Assembly: GCF_002310815.1 (NCBI RefSeq)
Contig: NZ_CP011032.1
Location: 1,280,001 to 1,344,000, forward strand
DNA: 64,000 bases
Origin: Pseudoalteromonas tunicata
Lineage (GTDB): Bacteria; Pseudomonadota; Gammaproteobacteria; Enterobacterales; Alteromonadaceae
Reading direction: 5' to 3'
Shown: one piece after another, positions 36,046 through 45,471 of the stretch
Numbering within the stretch: the first letter of the stretch is position 1
Layout of the letters: each line of letters begins with the position of its first letter
Position numbers and translations under genes: made by a program
Notes under the pieces: generated by a model
Told to the model about the DNA's origin: nothing
The model's input: the letters and a program-made list of their open reading frames with translations, nothing else
The model's database searches: none

Positions 36046-37542
36046 ATGGCAAAAGAGATATTATTGGTAGCAGAAGCTGTCTCCAATGAGAAAGCGGTTC
36101 CAAAAGAAAAAATATTCGAAGCGTTAGAGTTTGCACTAGCAACAGCGACTAAGAAAAAACATGATGGCGACATCGATGTACGCGTTTGTATAGACCGTAA
36201 AACCGGTGCATATGATACTTTTCGTCGTTGGCAAATCGTTGAGGATCGCGAAGGCGGTCTTGAAAATCCTTATCGTGAAATTACAATTGAAGCAGCTGTT
36301 TACGATGACCCTAATGCTAAATTAGGTGATTTTATTGAAGAGCAAATCGAGTCAATTAAATTTGACCGTATTACGACTCAAACCGCAAAACAAGTGATCG
36401 TACAAAAAGTACGTGAAGCTGAGCGTGCATTAATCGTAGAAGCATATCAAGATCAAGAAGGCGAAATGGTCACTGGCGTGGTGAAAAAAGCCAGCCGTGA
36501 AGCGATTGTTTTAGATTTAGGTAATAATGCTGAAGCTGTGATTTATCGTGATGATATGTTACCACGCGAAAATTTCCGTCCTGGCGATCGTATTCGCGGT
36601 TTATTATATTCAGTTAAACCAGAGGCACGTGGTGCACAATTATTTGTGACTCGTTCTAAGCCTGAAATGTTAATTGAATTATTCCGCATTGAAGTACCGG
36701 AAATTGGCGAAGAAATGATTGAGATCCGTGGTGCTGCCCGTGATCCTGGTTCTCGCGCTAAAATCGCAGTAAAATCAAACGACAAGCGTATTGACCCAGT
36801 GGGTGCATGCGTTGGTATGCGTGGCGCACGTGTGCAAGCCGTATCAACTGAGCTTGGCGGTGAGCGTATTGATATCGTGCTTTATGATGATAATCCAGCG
36901 CAGTTTGTTATCAATGCGATGGCACCTGCTGAAGTTGCATCGATTGTAATGGATGAAGATTCACGTTCGATGGATATCGCTGTTGAATCTGACAATTTAG
37001 CACAAGCAATCGGTCGTAATGGTCAAAATGTTCGTTTAGCAAGTCAATTGACTGGCTGGGAATTGAACGTAATGACAGTTGATGACATGAATAAGAAAAA
37101 TCAAGAAGAGTCAGGTAAAGCAATCAAAGTCTTCACTGAAGGTTTGGATATTGACGAAGATTTCGCGCAATTACTTATTGACGAAGGCTTCTCAACACTT
37201 GAAGAAGTGGCTTATGTACCAACTTCTGAGTTTTTAGAAATTGATGGTATTGATGAAGATACAGTTGAAGAGCTTCGTGCACGCGCTAAAGCATCTTTAA
37301 CAACACAAGCGCTAGCTTCTGAAGAATCGCTAGAAGGTGCTACACCTGCTGCCGATTTACTAGCACTTGAAGGTCTTGAAAGACACTTAGCCTTTGTTTT
37401 AGCAAGTAAAGGTGTTGTAACACTTGAAGACCTAGCTGAGCAAGGTATTGACGAGTTAGTTGATATTACAGAACTTTCTTCTGAGAAAGCAGGCGAGCTA
37501 ATTATGGCCGCACGTAATATTTGCTGGTTTGGCGACGAATAA
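36046..37542 (+). CDS. nusA: Transcription termination/antitermination protein NusA
   Basis: RNA polymerase-associated factor controlling pausing, intrinsic termination and antitermination; 498 residues. Order: N-terminal RNAP-binding domain (1-130), S1 domain (about 135-200), KH1/KH2 (about 205-345, with [18 protein letters not shown] and [18 protein letters not shown]), and two acidic C-terminal repeats (about 360-420 and 440-495) as in gammaproteobacteria. In E. coli it controls its own operon through the leader terminators; tandem terminators exist here upstream of rimP. Confidence 0.98.
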   Translation: MAKEILLVAEAVSNEKAVPKEKIFEALEFALATATKKKHDGDIDVRVCIDRKTGAYDTFRRWQIVEDREGGLENPYREITIEAAVYDDPNAKLGDFIEEQIESIKFDRITTQTAKQVIVQKVREAERALIVEAYQDQEGEMVTGVVKKASREAIVLDLGNNAEAVIYRDDMLPRENFRPGDRIRGLLYSVKPEARGAQLFVTRSKPEMLIELFRIEVPEIGEEMIEIRGAARDPGSRAKIAVKSNDKRIDPVGACVGMRGARVQAVSTELGGERIDIVLYDDNPAQFVINAMAPAEVASIVMDEDSRSMDIAVESDNLAQAIGRNGQNVRLASQLTGWELNVMTVDDMNKKNQEESGKAIKVFTEGLDIDEDFAQLLIDEGFSTLEEVAYVPTSEFLEIDGIDEDTVEELRARAKASLTTQALASEESLEGATPAADLLALEGLERHLAFVLASKGVVTLEDLAEQGIDELVDITELSSEKAGELIMAARNICWFGDE

Positions 37543-37567
37543 TTTATTGACGGAGGTAACAAATACG

Positions 37568-40219
37568 ATGGCAGATGTAAGCATTGAAAAGCTAGCCAGT
37601 GACATAGGTACAACGGTTGATAAATTAGTCCAACAGTTTGCTGAAGCAGGAATAAACAAGTCTGCAAGTTCACAAGTAAGTGAGTCGGAAAAGACCGAAT
37701 TACTGGATCATTTAAATAAGCAACATGGCGGAGTAGGTACAAATGAACCTGCACGCATGACTTTACAACGCAAAAGCAAAAGCACATTGAGTGTTGGCGG
37801 AGCGGGTAAAGGTAAGTCTGTTCAAGTTGAAGTACGTAAAAAACGTACTTATGTAAAGAAAAGTTCATTGGAAGAAGAGCAGCAACTTGAGCAAGCTAAA
37901 CAAGAAGCGGAGCGTTTAGCAAAAGAAGCTGAACTTAAACACAAGCAACAAGAAGCAGAGCGTCAAGCGAAAGAAGCTGCAGAGCGTCAGGCAAAAGAAG
38001 AAGCTGAACGTAAAGCGGCAGAAGCAAAACGCGTTGCCCAAGAGAAAGCAAAGAATAACGTGACTACTCAAAAAGTTGACAAAGAGCGTTCGGCTCAAGA
38101 TAAACTCGAGGCGGAGCGTTTGAAGCGTGAAGCTGAAGAAGCCACTCGCCAAAAACTTGAATTGGAAGCTAAACGCGTAGCTGAAGAAGCACGTATTTTG
38201 GCAGAGCAAAATGAAGGGCGTTGGAAACAAGAAGATGAAGAGCGCAAAAAGCGTGAAGAATCGTCTGACTTCCATTTAACTACATCGACTACAGCACGTG
38301 CTGCAGAAGATGAGTCTGACATGAAAGAAGAGAAATTTGCTCGTCGCCGTAAGAAGAAAAAATCGGCGGAAGAGAAAGAGCCACCACGTGTTGGTAAAGG
38401 CCGTAAAGGTAAATTAAAGGCTCCACAGTCGTTACAGCATGGTTTCCAAAAACCAACTGCAGAAGTATTACGCGAAGTACGCATCAGTGAAACAATCACA
38501 GTTGCAGAGCTTGCTTCTCGTATGGCTGTTAAAGGCGCTGAAGTTGTTAAAACAATGATGAAAATGGGTGACATGGTTACAATTAACCAAGTTATTGACC
38601 AAGAAACAGCACAATTAGTTGCTGAAGAAATGGGCCACAAAGTTGTTTTAGTGAAAGAAAATGAACTTGAAGTAAACGTTCTTGCAGATCGTGGTGACGA
38701 AGGCAAACAAGAGTCTCGTGCACCAGTAGTAACTGTAATGGGCCACGTTGACCATGGTAAAACATCAACACTTGATTACATTCGTAAAGCGAAAGTAGCG
38801 TCAGGTGAAGCGGGTGGTATCACTCAGCACATTGGTGCTTATCATGTTGAAATCGGCAAAGGAATGATTACTTTCCTTGATACTCCAGGTCACGCCGCGT
38901 TTACATCAATGCGTGCTCGTGGTGCTAAAGCGACAGATATCGTTGTTCTTGTAGTTGCAGCAGACGATGGTGTAATGCCACAAACAATCGAAGCAATCCA
39001 GCATGCAAAAGCTGCTGAAGTGCCATTAATTGTTGCTGTAAACAAAATGGACAAAGAGGGTGCAGACCCAGATCGCGTTAAAAATGAATTATCGCAACAC
39101 GGTGTTATTTCTGAAGAGTGGGGCGGCGATGTTCAGTTCGTTCACATTTCAGCAAAAACCGGTGAAAACATCGATGAATTACTTAATGCAATCCTAATGC
39201 AAGCTGAAGTTTTAGAACTAACAGCTGACCATTCAGGTATGGCATCAGGTGTTGTTATTGAATCTCGTCTTGATAAAGGCCGTGGTCCAGTTGCATCTAT
39301 CCTTGTTCAATCAGGTACGTTACGTCAAGGCGACATCGTTTTATGTGGTTTTGAATACGGCCGTGTTCGTGCAATGCGCGATGAGAATGGTAAGCCAATT
39401 GAATCTGCAGGCCCGTCAATTCCAGTTGAAGTATTAGGCTTGTCAGGCGTACCGTCTGCAGGTGATGAAGCAACTGTAGTTAAAGATGAGCGTAAAGCAC
39501 GTGAAGTAGCATTATATCGTCAAGGTAAATTCCGTGATGTGAAACTTGCTCGTCAACAGAAATCTAAACTTGAAAACATGTTTGCTAACATGACCGAAGG
39601 TGATGTTTCTGAAGTGAACGTGGTACTTAAAGCCGACGTACAAGGTTCTGTAGAAGCAATCAACGATGCATTATTAAAACTTTCTACTGATGAAGTAAAA
39701 GTTAAAATCGTTGGTAGCGGTGTTGGTGCTATCACTGAAACTGATGCAACACTTGCTGCTGCATCAAACGCGATTGTAGTTGGCTTTAACGTTCGTGCTG
39801 ATGCATCTGCACGTAAAGTGATTGACAGCGAAAGCTTAGATTTACGTTACTACAGTGTTATCTATAACTTGATTGACGAAGTTAAGTCTGCGATGTCAGG
39901 TATGTTAGCGCCAGAGTTTAAACAGCAAATCATTGGTTTAGCTGAAGTACGTGATGTATTTAAATCACCAAAAATTGGTGCCATTGCAGGTTGTATGGTG
40001 ACCGAAGGTAACATTAAACGTAATAATCCAATTCGTGTATTACGTGATAACGTGGTTATCTATGAAGGTGAGCTTGAGTCATTACGTCGTTTCAAAGATG
40101 ATGTACAAGAAGTGCGTAACGGCATGGAATGTGGTATCGGCGTGAAAAACTACAACGATGTTCGAGTGGGCGACCAAATCGAAGTATTCGAAATTATTGA
40201 AATTCAACGCACTCTATAA
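37568..40219 (+). CDS. infB: Translation initiation factor IF-2
   Basis: GTPase that places initiator tRNA on the ribosome, fitting its operon partner; 883 residues. Order: an IF2 N-terminal domain (about 1-50), a long Lys/Glu/Ala-rich charged region (about 90-270), a second IF2_N unit (about 300-350), the G domain with GHVDHGKTS (392-400), DTPGH and NKMD, then domains II-IV. The frame is open from 37529, but ATG 37568 gives [10 protein letters not shown] and follows GGAGG at 37552-37556. Antisense open frames over the charged region are composition artefacts. Confidence 0.97.
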   Translation: MADVSIEKLASDIGTTVDKLVQQFAEAGINKSASSQVSESEKTELLDHLNKQHGGVGTNEPARMTLQRKSKSTLSVGGAGKGKSVQVEVRKKRTYVKKSSLEEEQQLEQAKQEAERLAKEAELKHKQQEAERQAKEAAERQAKEEAERKAAEAKRVAQEKAKNNVTTQKVDKERSAQDKLEAERLKREAEEATRQKLELEAKRVAEEARILAEQNEGRWKQEDEERKKREESSDFHLTTSTTARAAEDESDMKEEKFARRRKKKKSAEEKEPPRVGKGRKGKLKAPQSLQHGFQKPTAEVLREVRISETITVAELASRMAVKGAEVVKTMMKMGDMVTINQVIDQETAQLVAEEMGHKVVLVKENELEVNVLADRGDEGKQESRAPVVTVMGHVDHGKTSTLDYIRKAKVASGEAGGITQHIGAYHVEIGKGMITFLDTPGHAAFTSMRARGAKATDIVVLVVAADDGVMPQTIEAIQHAKAAEVPLIVAVNKMDKEGADPDRVKNELSQHGVISEEWGGDVQFVHISAKTGENIDELLNAILMQAEVLELTADHSGMASGVVIESRLDKGRGPVASILVQSGTLRQGDIVLCGFEYGRVRAMRDENGKPIESAGPSIPVEVLGLSGVPSAGDEATVVKDERKAREVALYRQGKFRDVKLARQQKSKLENMFANMTEGDVSEVNVVLKADVQGSVEAINDALLKLSTDEVKVKIVGSGVGAITETDATLAAASNAIVVGFNVRADASARKVIDSESLDLRYYSVIYNLIDEVKSAMSGMLAPEFKQQIIGLAEVRDVFKSPKIGAIAGCMVTEGNIKRNNPIRVLRDNVVIYEGELESLRRFKDDVQEVRNGMECGIGVKNYNDVRVGDQIEVFEIIEIQRTL

Positions 40220-40244
40220 CCTGTTGAATCAAAATAATTAATTT

Positions 40245-40268
40245 TAATGGGGGCTTCAGCCCCCATTA
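40245..40268 (+). other. Stable hairpin between infB and rbfA
   Basis: A perfect 10-bp stem TAATGGGGGC / GCCCCCATTA with a TTCA loop. The following T-run is interrupted (GTGTTTTA), so it may stop only part of transcription or protect the infB 3' end. A second small stem, TAAGCC / GGCTTA, follows at 40282-40298. Confidence 0.65.
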
Positions 40269-40323
40269 GTGTTTTAACTTGTAAGCCTATTCGGGCTTAT
40301 GATAACTATTCAAAGTGGTGAAA

Positions 40324-40722
40324 ATGAGAGATTTTTCTCGTACTGATCGCGTAGGCCAGCAAATTCAAAAAGAAATTGCAGTGATCCTACAAAGAGAAAT
40401 AAAAGATCCTCGTCTAGGAATGGCAACAGTATCTGCTGTTGAGGTTTCAAGAGATTTAGCTTATGCCAAAATATTTGTAACAATCCTTAATACTCAAGAC
40501 GAAGATAAATCGAATGAGAGCATTGCAATTTTAAATGAAGCTACGGGTTTTATCCGTTCTTTATTAGGCAAGCGTATCCGCGCTCGTATCATGCCTAATT
40601 TAAAATTTGTATTAGATCGTTCGTTACTAGAAGGCATGCATATGTCTAATTTAGTAGATAAAGTGATCCGCGAAGACAAGCTCAAACGTGGTCCAGAAGC
40701 GAGTCAAGAAGACGAAGAATAA
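40324..40722 (+). CDS. rbfA: 30S ribosome-binding factor RbfA
   Basis: KH-fold 30S maturation and cold-adaptation factor, 132 residues. [20 protein letters not shown] is the family start, and [19 protein letters not shown] closes the core. GTG codons at 40315 and 40318 are in frame, but ATG 40324 gives the normal N terminus. Its TAA overlaps the truB ATG. Confidence 0.95.
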   Translation: MRDFSRTDRVGQQIQKEIAVILQREIKDPRLGMATVSAVEVSRDLAYAKIFVTILNTQDEDKSNESIAILNEATGFIRSLLGKRIRARIMPNLKFVLDRSLLEGMHMSNLVDKVIREDKLKRGPEASQEDEE

Positions 40723-41687
40723 TGGCAAAAAAACCAAAAGGCCGTCCACTTGACGGCATTTTTTTACTCGATAAATCAATAGGCCTATCATCGAATAAAG
40801 CCTTACAGCAGCTAAAGCACCTATATGGCGCACAAAAAGCTGGGCATACTGGTGCACTCGACCCTTTAGCAACAGGTATGTTGCCAATTTGTTTTGGTGA
40901 AGCGACTAAGTTCTCGCAATTTTTACTCGATACCGATAAAACTTATGTGGTTAGAGCGAAATTAGGTGTTAGAACTACTACGTCTGATTCTGACGGCGAA
41001 GTGGTATCCGAAAAGCCGGTATTAATTACGCAAACACAACTTGAAAGTGCTGTTGCAGGCTTCCTTGGTACCACTGATCAATATCCATCCATGTATTCGG
41101 CTTTAAAATATCAAGGGCAACCTTTATATAAATATGCCCGCGAAGGGATTGAAGTACCAAGAAAGTGCCGAAAAATAACGGTATTTAGCTTAACGCTTGA
41201 CGAATATGATGACATCAATCAAGAAGTACAACTTACTGCACATGTGAGCAAGGGTACGTATATCCGTACTATTATCGATGATTTGGGTGAAGTTTTAGGC
41301 TGTGGTGCTCATGTGATTATGTTACATCGTAGCGCAGTTGGTCATTACCCAGCATCGCAAATGATGTCTCTGGCGGATTTAGAAGCCAAACTGTTGGCGC
41401 AAAATTTAGCGGGTACTGAAGCCCATGGCTTTTTAGATACTTTATTGTTGCCAATGGACAGTGCACTTGTTGCATTGCCAGAAGTCATTATTACGACAGA
41501 GCAAGAAGTTGCTTTTAAAAATGGCCAAACATCTGACATGGCAAATCTGCCGGAAGGTGTTTTTCGAGTTGTAGTGGCGCCTGATATGCGTTTTATTGGT
41601 ATTGGTGAGCGCAATGAGCTGGGTCAGTTGAAATCGAAGCGCGGTTTATCGACTCATCAACCTAATGATGATTCGGCCGTAAGCTAA
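40722..41687 (+). CDS. truB: tRNA pseudouridine55 synthase TruB
   Basis: Makes pseudouridine 55 in the T-loop of tRNAs; 321 residues. GHTGALDPLATGMLP (about 46-60) contains the catalytic Asp, and YSALKYQGQPLYKYAREG and SKGTYIRTIIDDLG are conserved. A C-terminal PUA-like region ends the protein. Coupled to rbfA by a one-base overlap. Confidence 0.97.
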   Translation: MAKKPKGRPLDGIFLLDKSIGLSSNKALQQLKHLYGAQKAGHTGALDPLATGMLPICFGEATKFSQFLLDTDKTYVVRAKLGVRTTTSDSDGEVVSEKPVLITQTQLESAVAGFLGTTDQYPSMYSALKYQGQPLYKYAREGIEVPRKCRKITVFSLTLDEYDDINQEVQLTAHVSKGTYIRTIIDDLGEVLGCGAHVIMLHRSAVGHYPASQMMSLADLEAKLLAQNLAGTEAHGFLDTLLLPMDSALVALPEVIITTEQEVAFKNGQTSDMANLPEGVFRVVVAPDMRFIGIGERNELGQLKSKRGLSTHQPNDDSAVS

Positions 41688-41697
41688 CGGTTTTTTC

Positions 41698-41725
41698 TTG
41701 TAGATTGTTTATTTTCTGGTAGAAT
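41698..41725 (+). promoter_or_regulatory. Putative promoter of rpsO
   Basis: TTGTAG (41698-41703) and TAGAAT (41720-41725), spaced 16 bases, in the truB-rpsO gap. E. coli also has an rpsO promoter here. Confidence 0.45.
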
Positions 41726-41797
41726 TCGCCAGCTTAATCGTTTTGGCTGAATTAGTGATCGGCTAAAGCATCTTTTAAATTTATTTTTGGAGTCATT

Positions 41798-42067
41798 ATG
41801 TCACTAAGTACTCAACAAAAAGCTGAAATTCTAGCTAAATTCGCACGCGCTGAAGGCGACACTGGTTCACCTGAAGTTCAAGTTGCACTTTTAACTTTCG
41901 ATATCAACAAGTTACAAGGTCACTTTGCTGATCACAAGCACGATTTCCATTCTCGTCGTGGTCTATTACGCAAAGTTAGCCAACGTCGTAAACTTCTTGA
42001 TTATTTAAAGCGTAAAGATTTAGCTCGTTACACAAGCTTAATCGCTGAGCTTGGCTTACGTCGCTAA
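41798..42067 (+). CDS. rpsO: 30S ribosomal protein S15
   Basis: Primary 16S rRNA-binding protein, 89 residues, the exact family length. It contains [14 protein letters not shown] and [20 protein letters not shown]. In E. coli it represses its own mRNA through a leader pseudoknot; the 70 bases upstream here were not resolved. A strong terminator follows. Confidence 0.98.
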   Translation: MSLSTQQKAEILAKFARAEGDTGSPEVQVALLTFDINKLQGHFADHKHDFHSRRGLLRKVSQRRKLLDYLKRKDLARYTSLIAELGLRR

Positions 42068-42080
42068 GAAATTGATTATA

Positions 42081-42108
42081 AAAAAGGGGCTTTTAGCCCC
42101 TTTTTTTT
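42081..42108 (+). terminator. Intrinsic terminator of rpsO
   Basis: Stem AAAAAGGGGCT / AGCCCCTTTTT, TTT loop, eight or more T, 13 bases after the stop. Confidence 0.93.
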
Positions 42109-42153
42109 ATGCTAATCATCGACCATAATGGCGTTGGTACAGTATACTACAGG

Positions 42154-42242
42154 TCGAAATGGTACCAATTGTAGTAGTCAATTGCTCTTAGCCTTGATTT
42201 TAAAGGGAAAAGTACAATTCACTACTGTAATTGGTATTTCGA
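42154..42242 (+). promoter_or_regulatory. pnp leader stem-loop (probable RNase III site for autoregulation)
   Basis: TCGAAATGGTACCAATTGTAGTAGT (left arm, 42154-42178, quoted in parts: TCGAAAT, ACCAATT, AGTAGT) pairs with 42221-42242 (ACTACTGTAATTGGTATTTCGA) apart from a 3-base bulge and two wobble or mismatched positions, giving a stem of about 22 bp with a 42-base loop. It ends 34 bases before the pnp start. In E. coli a long leader stem is cut by RNase III and PNPase then shuts off its own mRNA; this is the same position and shape. Confidence 0.75.
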
Positions 42243-42276
42243 TAAACAAAAGAAAGACATATGAAGGAATAATTCA

Positions 42277-44406
42277 TTGCAAGCTATTATTAAAAAATTC
42301 CAATTAGGACAGCACACAGTAACGTTAGAAACGGGCGCTATCGCGCGTCAAGCTGATGCAGCAGTTCTTGCTAGCATCGGTGATACATCAGTATTAATTA
42401 CTGTTGTAGGTAAAAAAGAAGCAGCACCAGGTCAAGATTTTTTCCCACTAACAGTTAACTATCAAGAGCGTATGTACGCTGCTGGTCGTATCCCTGGTGG
42501 TTTCTTAAAGCGTGAAGGCCGTCCAAGCGACGCAGAAACGTTAATCGCACGTTTAATTGACCGTCCAATTCGTCCATTATTTCCAGATGGTTTTGTTAAC
42601 GAAGTTCAAGTTATTGCGACTGTTGTGTCGTTTAACCCAGAAATCCAACCAGATATCGTTACATTAATCGGTACTTCTGCCGCACTTGCTATTTCAGGTA
42701 TTCCATTTAATGGTCCAGTAGGTGCATCACGCGTTGGTTATATTAATGGTCAATACGTATTAAACCCATCTGTAAAAGAGCTTGAAGAAAGCCAACTAGA
42801 CTTAGTTGTTGCTGGTACTGAAAATGCAGTATTAATGGTTGAATCAGAAGCTAATATTCTTTCTGAAGATGTAATGCTTGGTGCCGTTATGTATGGTCAT
42901 GAGCAAATGCAATCGATCATTACAGCTGTTGCTGAATTCAAAGCTGAAGCTGGCAAACCAACATGGAACTGGTCTGCACCAGAGAAAAATGTTGATTTAG
43001 CAACTCAAATTGCAAATATCGCTGAAGCAAAAATCGGTGCTGCTTATCTAATTACAGATAAAGTTGCACGTAAAGATGCATTATCTGCAGCAAAAGCTGA
43101 AGTAGTTGAAACGTTAACAGCTCAACTTGCTGAAGGCGAAAGCTTAGATAAAAACGAAGTGGGTGATTTATTTGGTTCACTTGAAAAAACTATCGTTCGT
43201 GGCCGTATCATTGCTGGTGAAAAACGTATCGATGGTCGTGAACCAGATATGATCCGCGCGTTAGATGTGATGACGGGTGTATTACCACGTACTCATGGTT
43301 CTGCAATTTTTACGCGTGGTGAAACACAAGCATTAGTAACAGCAACACTTGGTACAGAGCGTGATTCACAAATGTTAGATGCGCTTTCTGGGACATCGAA
43401 CAGCCGTTTTATGTTGCATTACAACTTCCCTCCATTCTGTGTAGGTGAAACAGGTTTTGTAGGCTCACCAAAGCGTCGCGAAATTGGTCACGGTAACTTA
43501 GCAAAACGTGGTATCCAAGCGGTTATGCCATCACTAACAGAATTCCCATATTCTATTCGTGTTGTTTCTGAAATCACAGAATCAAACGGTTCATCATCAA
43601 TGGCGTCAGTATGTGGTACATCACTTGCGCTAATGAATGCGGGTGTGCCTGTTAAAGCATCTGTTGCGGGTATCGCGATGGGTCTTGTAAAAGAAAATGA
43701 AAACTTTGTTGTTTTATCAGATATTTTAGGTGATGAAGATCACTTAGGTGATATGGACTTCAAAGTAGCTGGTACTAGCAATGGTATTACAGCATTACAA
43801 ATGGATATCAAAATCGAAGGTATTACACGTGAGATTATGCAAATTGCTTTAAATCAAGCAAAAGCAGCACGTTTACATATCCTAGGTGTGATGGATCAGG
43901 CAATCTCTGCACCACAAGCTGAATTATCAGAGTTTGCTCCACGTATCTACACTATGAATATCCCACCGAAGAAAATTGCAGAAGTTATCGGTAAAGGCGG
44001 CGCAACAATCCGTGCTTTAACTGAAGAAACTGGTACTACAATTGAAATCGAAGATGACGGTACAATCAAAATTGCTGCAACAAACGGTGATAGCGCAAAA
44101 GCTGCAATCGCACGTATTGAGCAATTAACGGCTGAACTTGAAGTAGGCACTATCTACACAGGTAAAGTGGTACGTTTGGTTGACTTTGGTGCCTTTGTTA
44201 ACGTATTGCCAGGTAAAGATGGGTTAGTTCACATTTCTCAAATTTGTGAAGAGCGCGTAAATAACGTAGCTGACCACCTTTCAATTGGTCAAGAAGTTAA
44301 AGTTAAAGTGGTTGAAGTAGACCGTCAAGGTCGCGTACGCTTAAGCATTAAAGAAGCATCAGCACCAGCAACACCTGCTGCTGTAGAAAGTGAAGAACAA
44401 GCATAA
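42277..44406 (+). CDS. pnp: Polyribonucleotide nucleotidyltransferase (PNPase)
   Basis: Phosphorolytic 3'-5' exoribonuclease of the degradosome, 709 residues, typical length. Order: RNase PH 1 (about 1-215), helical linker (about 215-310), RNase PH 2 (about 315-545, with [12 protein letters not shown] and [16 protein letters not shown]), KH (about 555-615, with [14 protein letters not shown]) and S1 (about 620-690). The start is TTG 42277, with AAGGA 8 bases upstream and no better codon nearby. It has its own leader stem and terminator. Confidence 0.97.
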   Translation: MQAIIKKFQLGQHTVTLETGAIARQADAAVLASIGDTSVLITVVGKKEAAPGQDFFPLTVNYQERMYAAGRIPGGFLKREGRPSDAETLIARLIDRPIRPLFPDGFVNEVQVIATVVSFNPEIQPDIVTLIGTSAALAISGIPFNGPVGASRVGYINGQYVLNPSVKELEESQLDLVVAGTENAVLMVESEANILSEDVMLGAVMYGHEQMQSIITAVAEFKAEAGKPTWNWSAPEKNVDLATQIANIAEAKIGAAYLITDKVARKDALSAAKAEVVETLTAQLAEGESLDKNEVGDLFGSLEKTIVRGRIIAGEKRIDGREPDMIRALDVMTGVLPRTHGSAIFTRGETQALVTATLGTERDSQMLDALSGTSNSRFMLHYNFPPFCVGETGFVGSPKRREIGHGNLAKRGIQAVMPSLTEFPYSIRVVSEITESNGSSSMASVCGTSLALMNAGVPVKASVAGIAMGLVKENENFVVLSDILGDEDHLGDMDFKVAGTSNGITALQMDIKIEGITREIMQIALNQAKAARLHILGVMDQAISAPQAELSEFAPRIYTMNIPPKKIAEVIGKGGATIRALTEETGTTIEIEDDGTIKIAATNGDSAKAAIARIEQLTAELEVGTIYTGKVVRLVDFGAFVNVLPGKDGLVHISQICEERVNNVADHLSIGQEVKVKVVEVDRQGRVRLSIKEASAPATPAAVESEEQA

Positions 44407-44433
44407 TTGCTAAAATTCATTTTTGATGAAAAT

Positions 44434-44459
44434 AAGGGGCTGTAAGGCCCCTTTTTTTA
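44434..44459 (+). terminator. Intrinsic terminator of pnp
   Basis: A GC-rich 7-bp stem AAGGGGC / GCCCCTT with a short loop and seven T, about 28 bases after the stop. Confidence 0.92.
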
Positions 44460-44595
44460 TGCTCTAATGGAGAACTAATCAAAAGGAATGTTTTCTAATT
44501 GTGGGTTAAAATTAATTAACACCTTAGAATGATTACTGAAATTACAAATATTGTTTGGAATTTAGAATAATACCTTGTTGAAGTTAAGGAAGTCG

Positions 44596-45468
44596 ATGCG
44601 CTTAAAACAAATTGCGGTGATGTCATTATTAAGTGGCATGTTGATGGGATGTAGCCTGACCCCCAAAAATGCTGATAGGCCGATTATAGATGTTGCATTT
44701 TCAACTCCATTAGCAACTGATTTTAGAAGTGAAATCGCCATCGCTCGTTACTCTGAATTGTTGTATCGCACTAATTTAACTGATGAGCAAAAAGCGCAGC
44801 TGTTTTATGACCGTGGTGTATTGTTTGATAGTTTGGGCTTGTCTACTTTAGCGCGGATCGATTTTAACCGTACCTTAACGTTAAAACCGGATTTACCCGA
44901 AGTATATAATTTCTTGGGGATCCACCATACTTTGCTACAACAGTATGATAAAGCATATGAAATGTTTGATGCGGTGATTGAACTTAAACCTGAGCATGAA
45001 TATGTATTTTTAAATCGTGGAATCGCTCTTTATTATGGTGAGCGACCACAGTTAGCCTTACAAGATTTTAATGCTTTTTTAGAAATGGCTCCAAGTGATC
45101 CTTATCGAGTAATTTGGCGTTATCTTGCTGAAAAAGAAGTTGATAACAAGCTTGCGGTTGAAAATCTTAAACAAGCCGCGACATTGCTTGATAACAGTAA
45201 ATGGGCATATCAATTGGTCGCATTATTTAGCGGTCAATTAACCGAAGCTAAGTTTTTAGCCGGTCTTGAAGAAAATGTTGAAACTGAGCAACACTATGCT
45301 GAAAGATTATGTGAAGCCTACTTCTATTTGGCTAAATTACATTTAGCCGCTGGCAATAAGCGCAGCGCTGAAGACTATTTTAAACTCTCTCTTTCTACCA
45401 ATGTGCATGAGTTTGTTGAATATAAATATGCACGTCTGGAGCTAGAGCTGCTGTATGCGCAAAGCTAA
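44596..45468 (+). CDS. nlpI: TPR lipoprotein NlpI
   Basis: Outer-membrane lipoprotein that in E. coli is the adaptor of the Prc protease and scaffolds peptidoglycan hydrolases such as MepS; 290 residues. The lipobox is LLSGMLMGC. Tetratricopeptide repeats follow (about 55-155), including YNFLGIHHTLLQQYDKAYEM and VFLNRGIALYYGERPQLALQ. The frame is open from a TTG at 44575, but ATG 44596 follows AAGGA and starts the signal peptide directly. It is behind pnp as in E. coli. Confidence 0.94.
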   Translation: MRLKQIAVMSLLSGMLMGCSLTPKNADRPIIDVAFSTPLATDFRSEIAIARYSELLYRTNLTDEQKAQLFYDRGVLFDSLGLSTLARIDFNRTLTLKPDLPEVYNFLGIHHTLLQQYDKAYEMFDAVIELKPEHEYVFLNRGIALYYGERPQLALQDFNAFLEMAPSDPYRVIWRYLAEKEVDNKLAVENLKQAATLLDNSKWAYQLVALFSGQLTEAKFLAGLEENVETEQHYAERLCEAYFYLAKLHLAAGNKRSAEDYFKLSLSTNVHEFVEYKYARLELELLYAQS

Positions 45469-45471
45469 ATA

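Noticed and set aside
37212..38706. Several long minus-strand open frames (37212-37868, 37916-38275, 38095-38706) over nusA/infB
   Set aside because: They lie antisense to the Lys/Glu/Ala-rich region of IF-2; their Ser/Phe/Leu-rich translations are composition artefacts with no domain or ribosome site.
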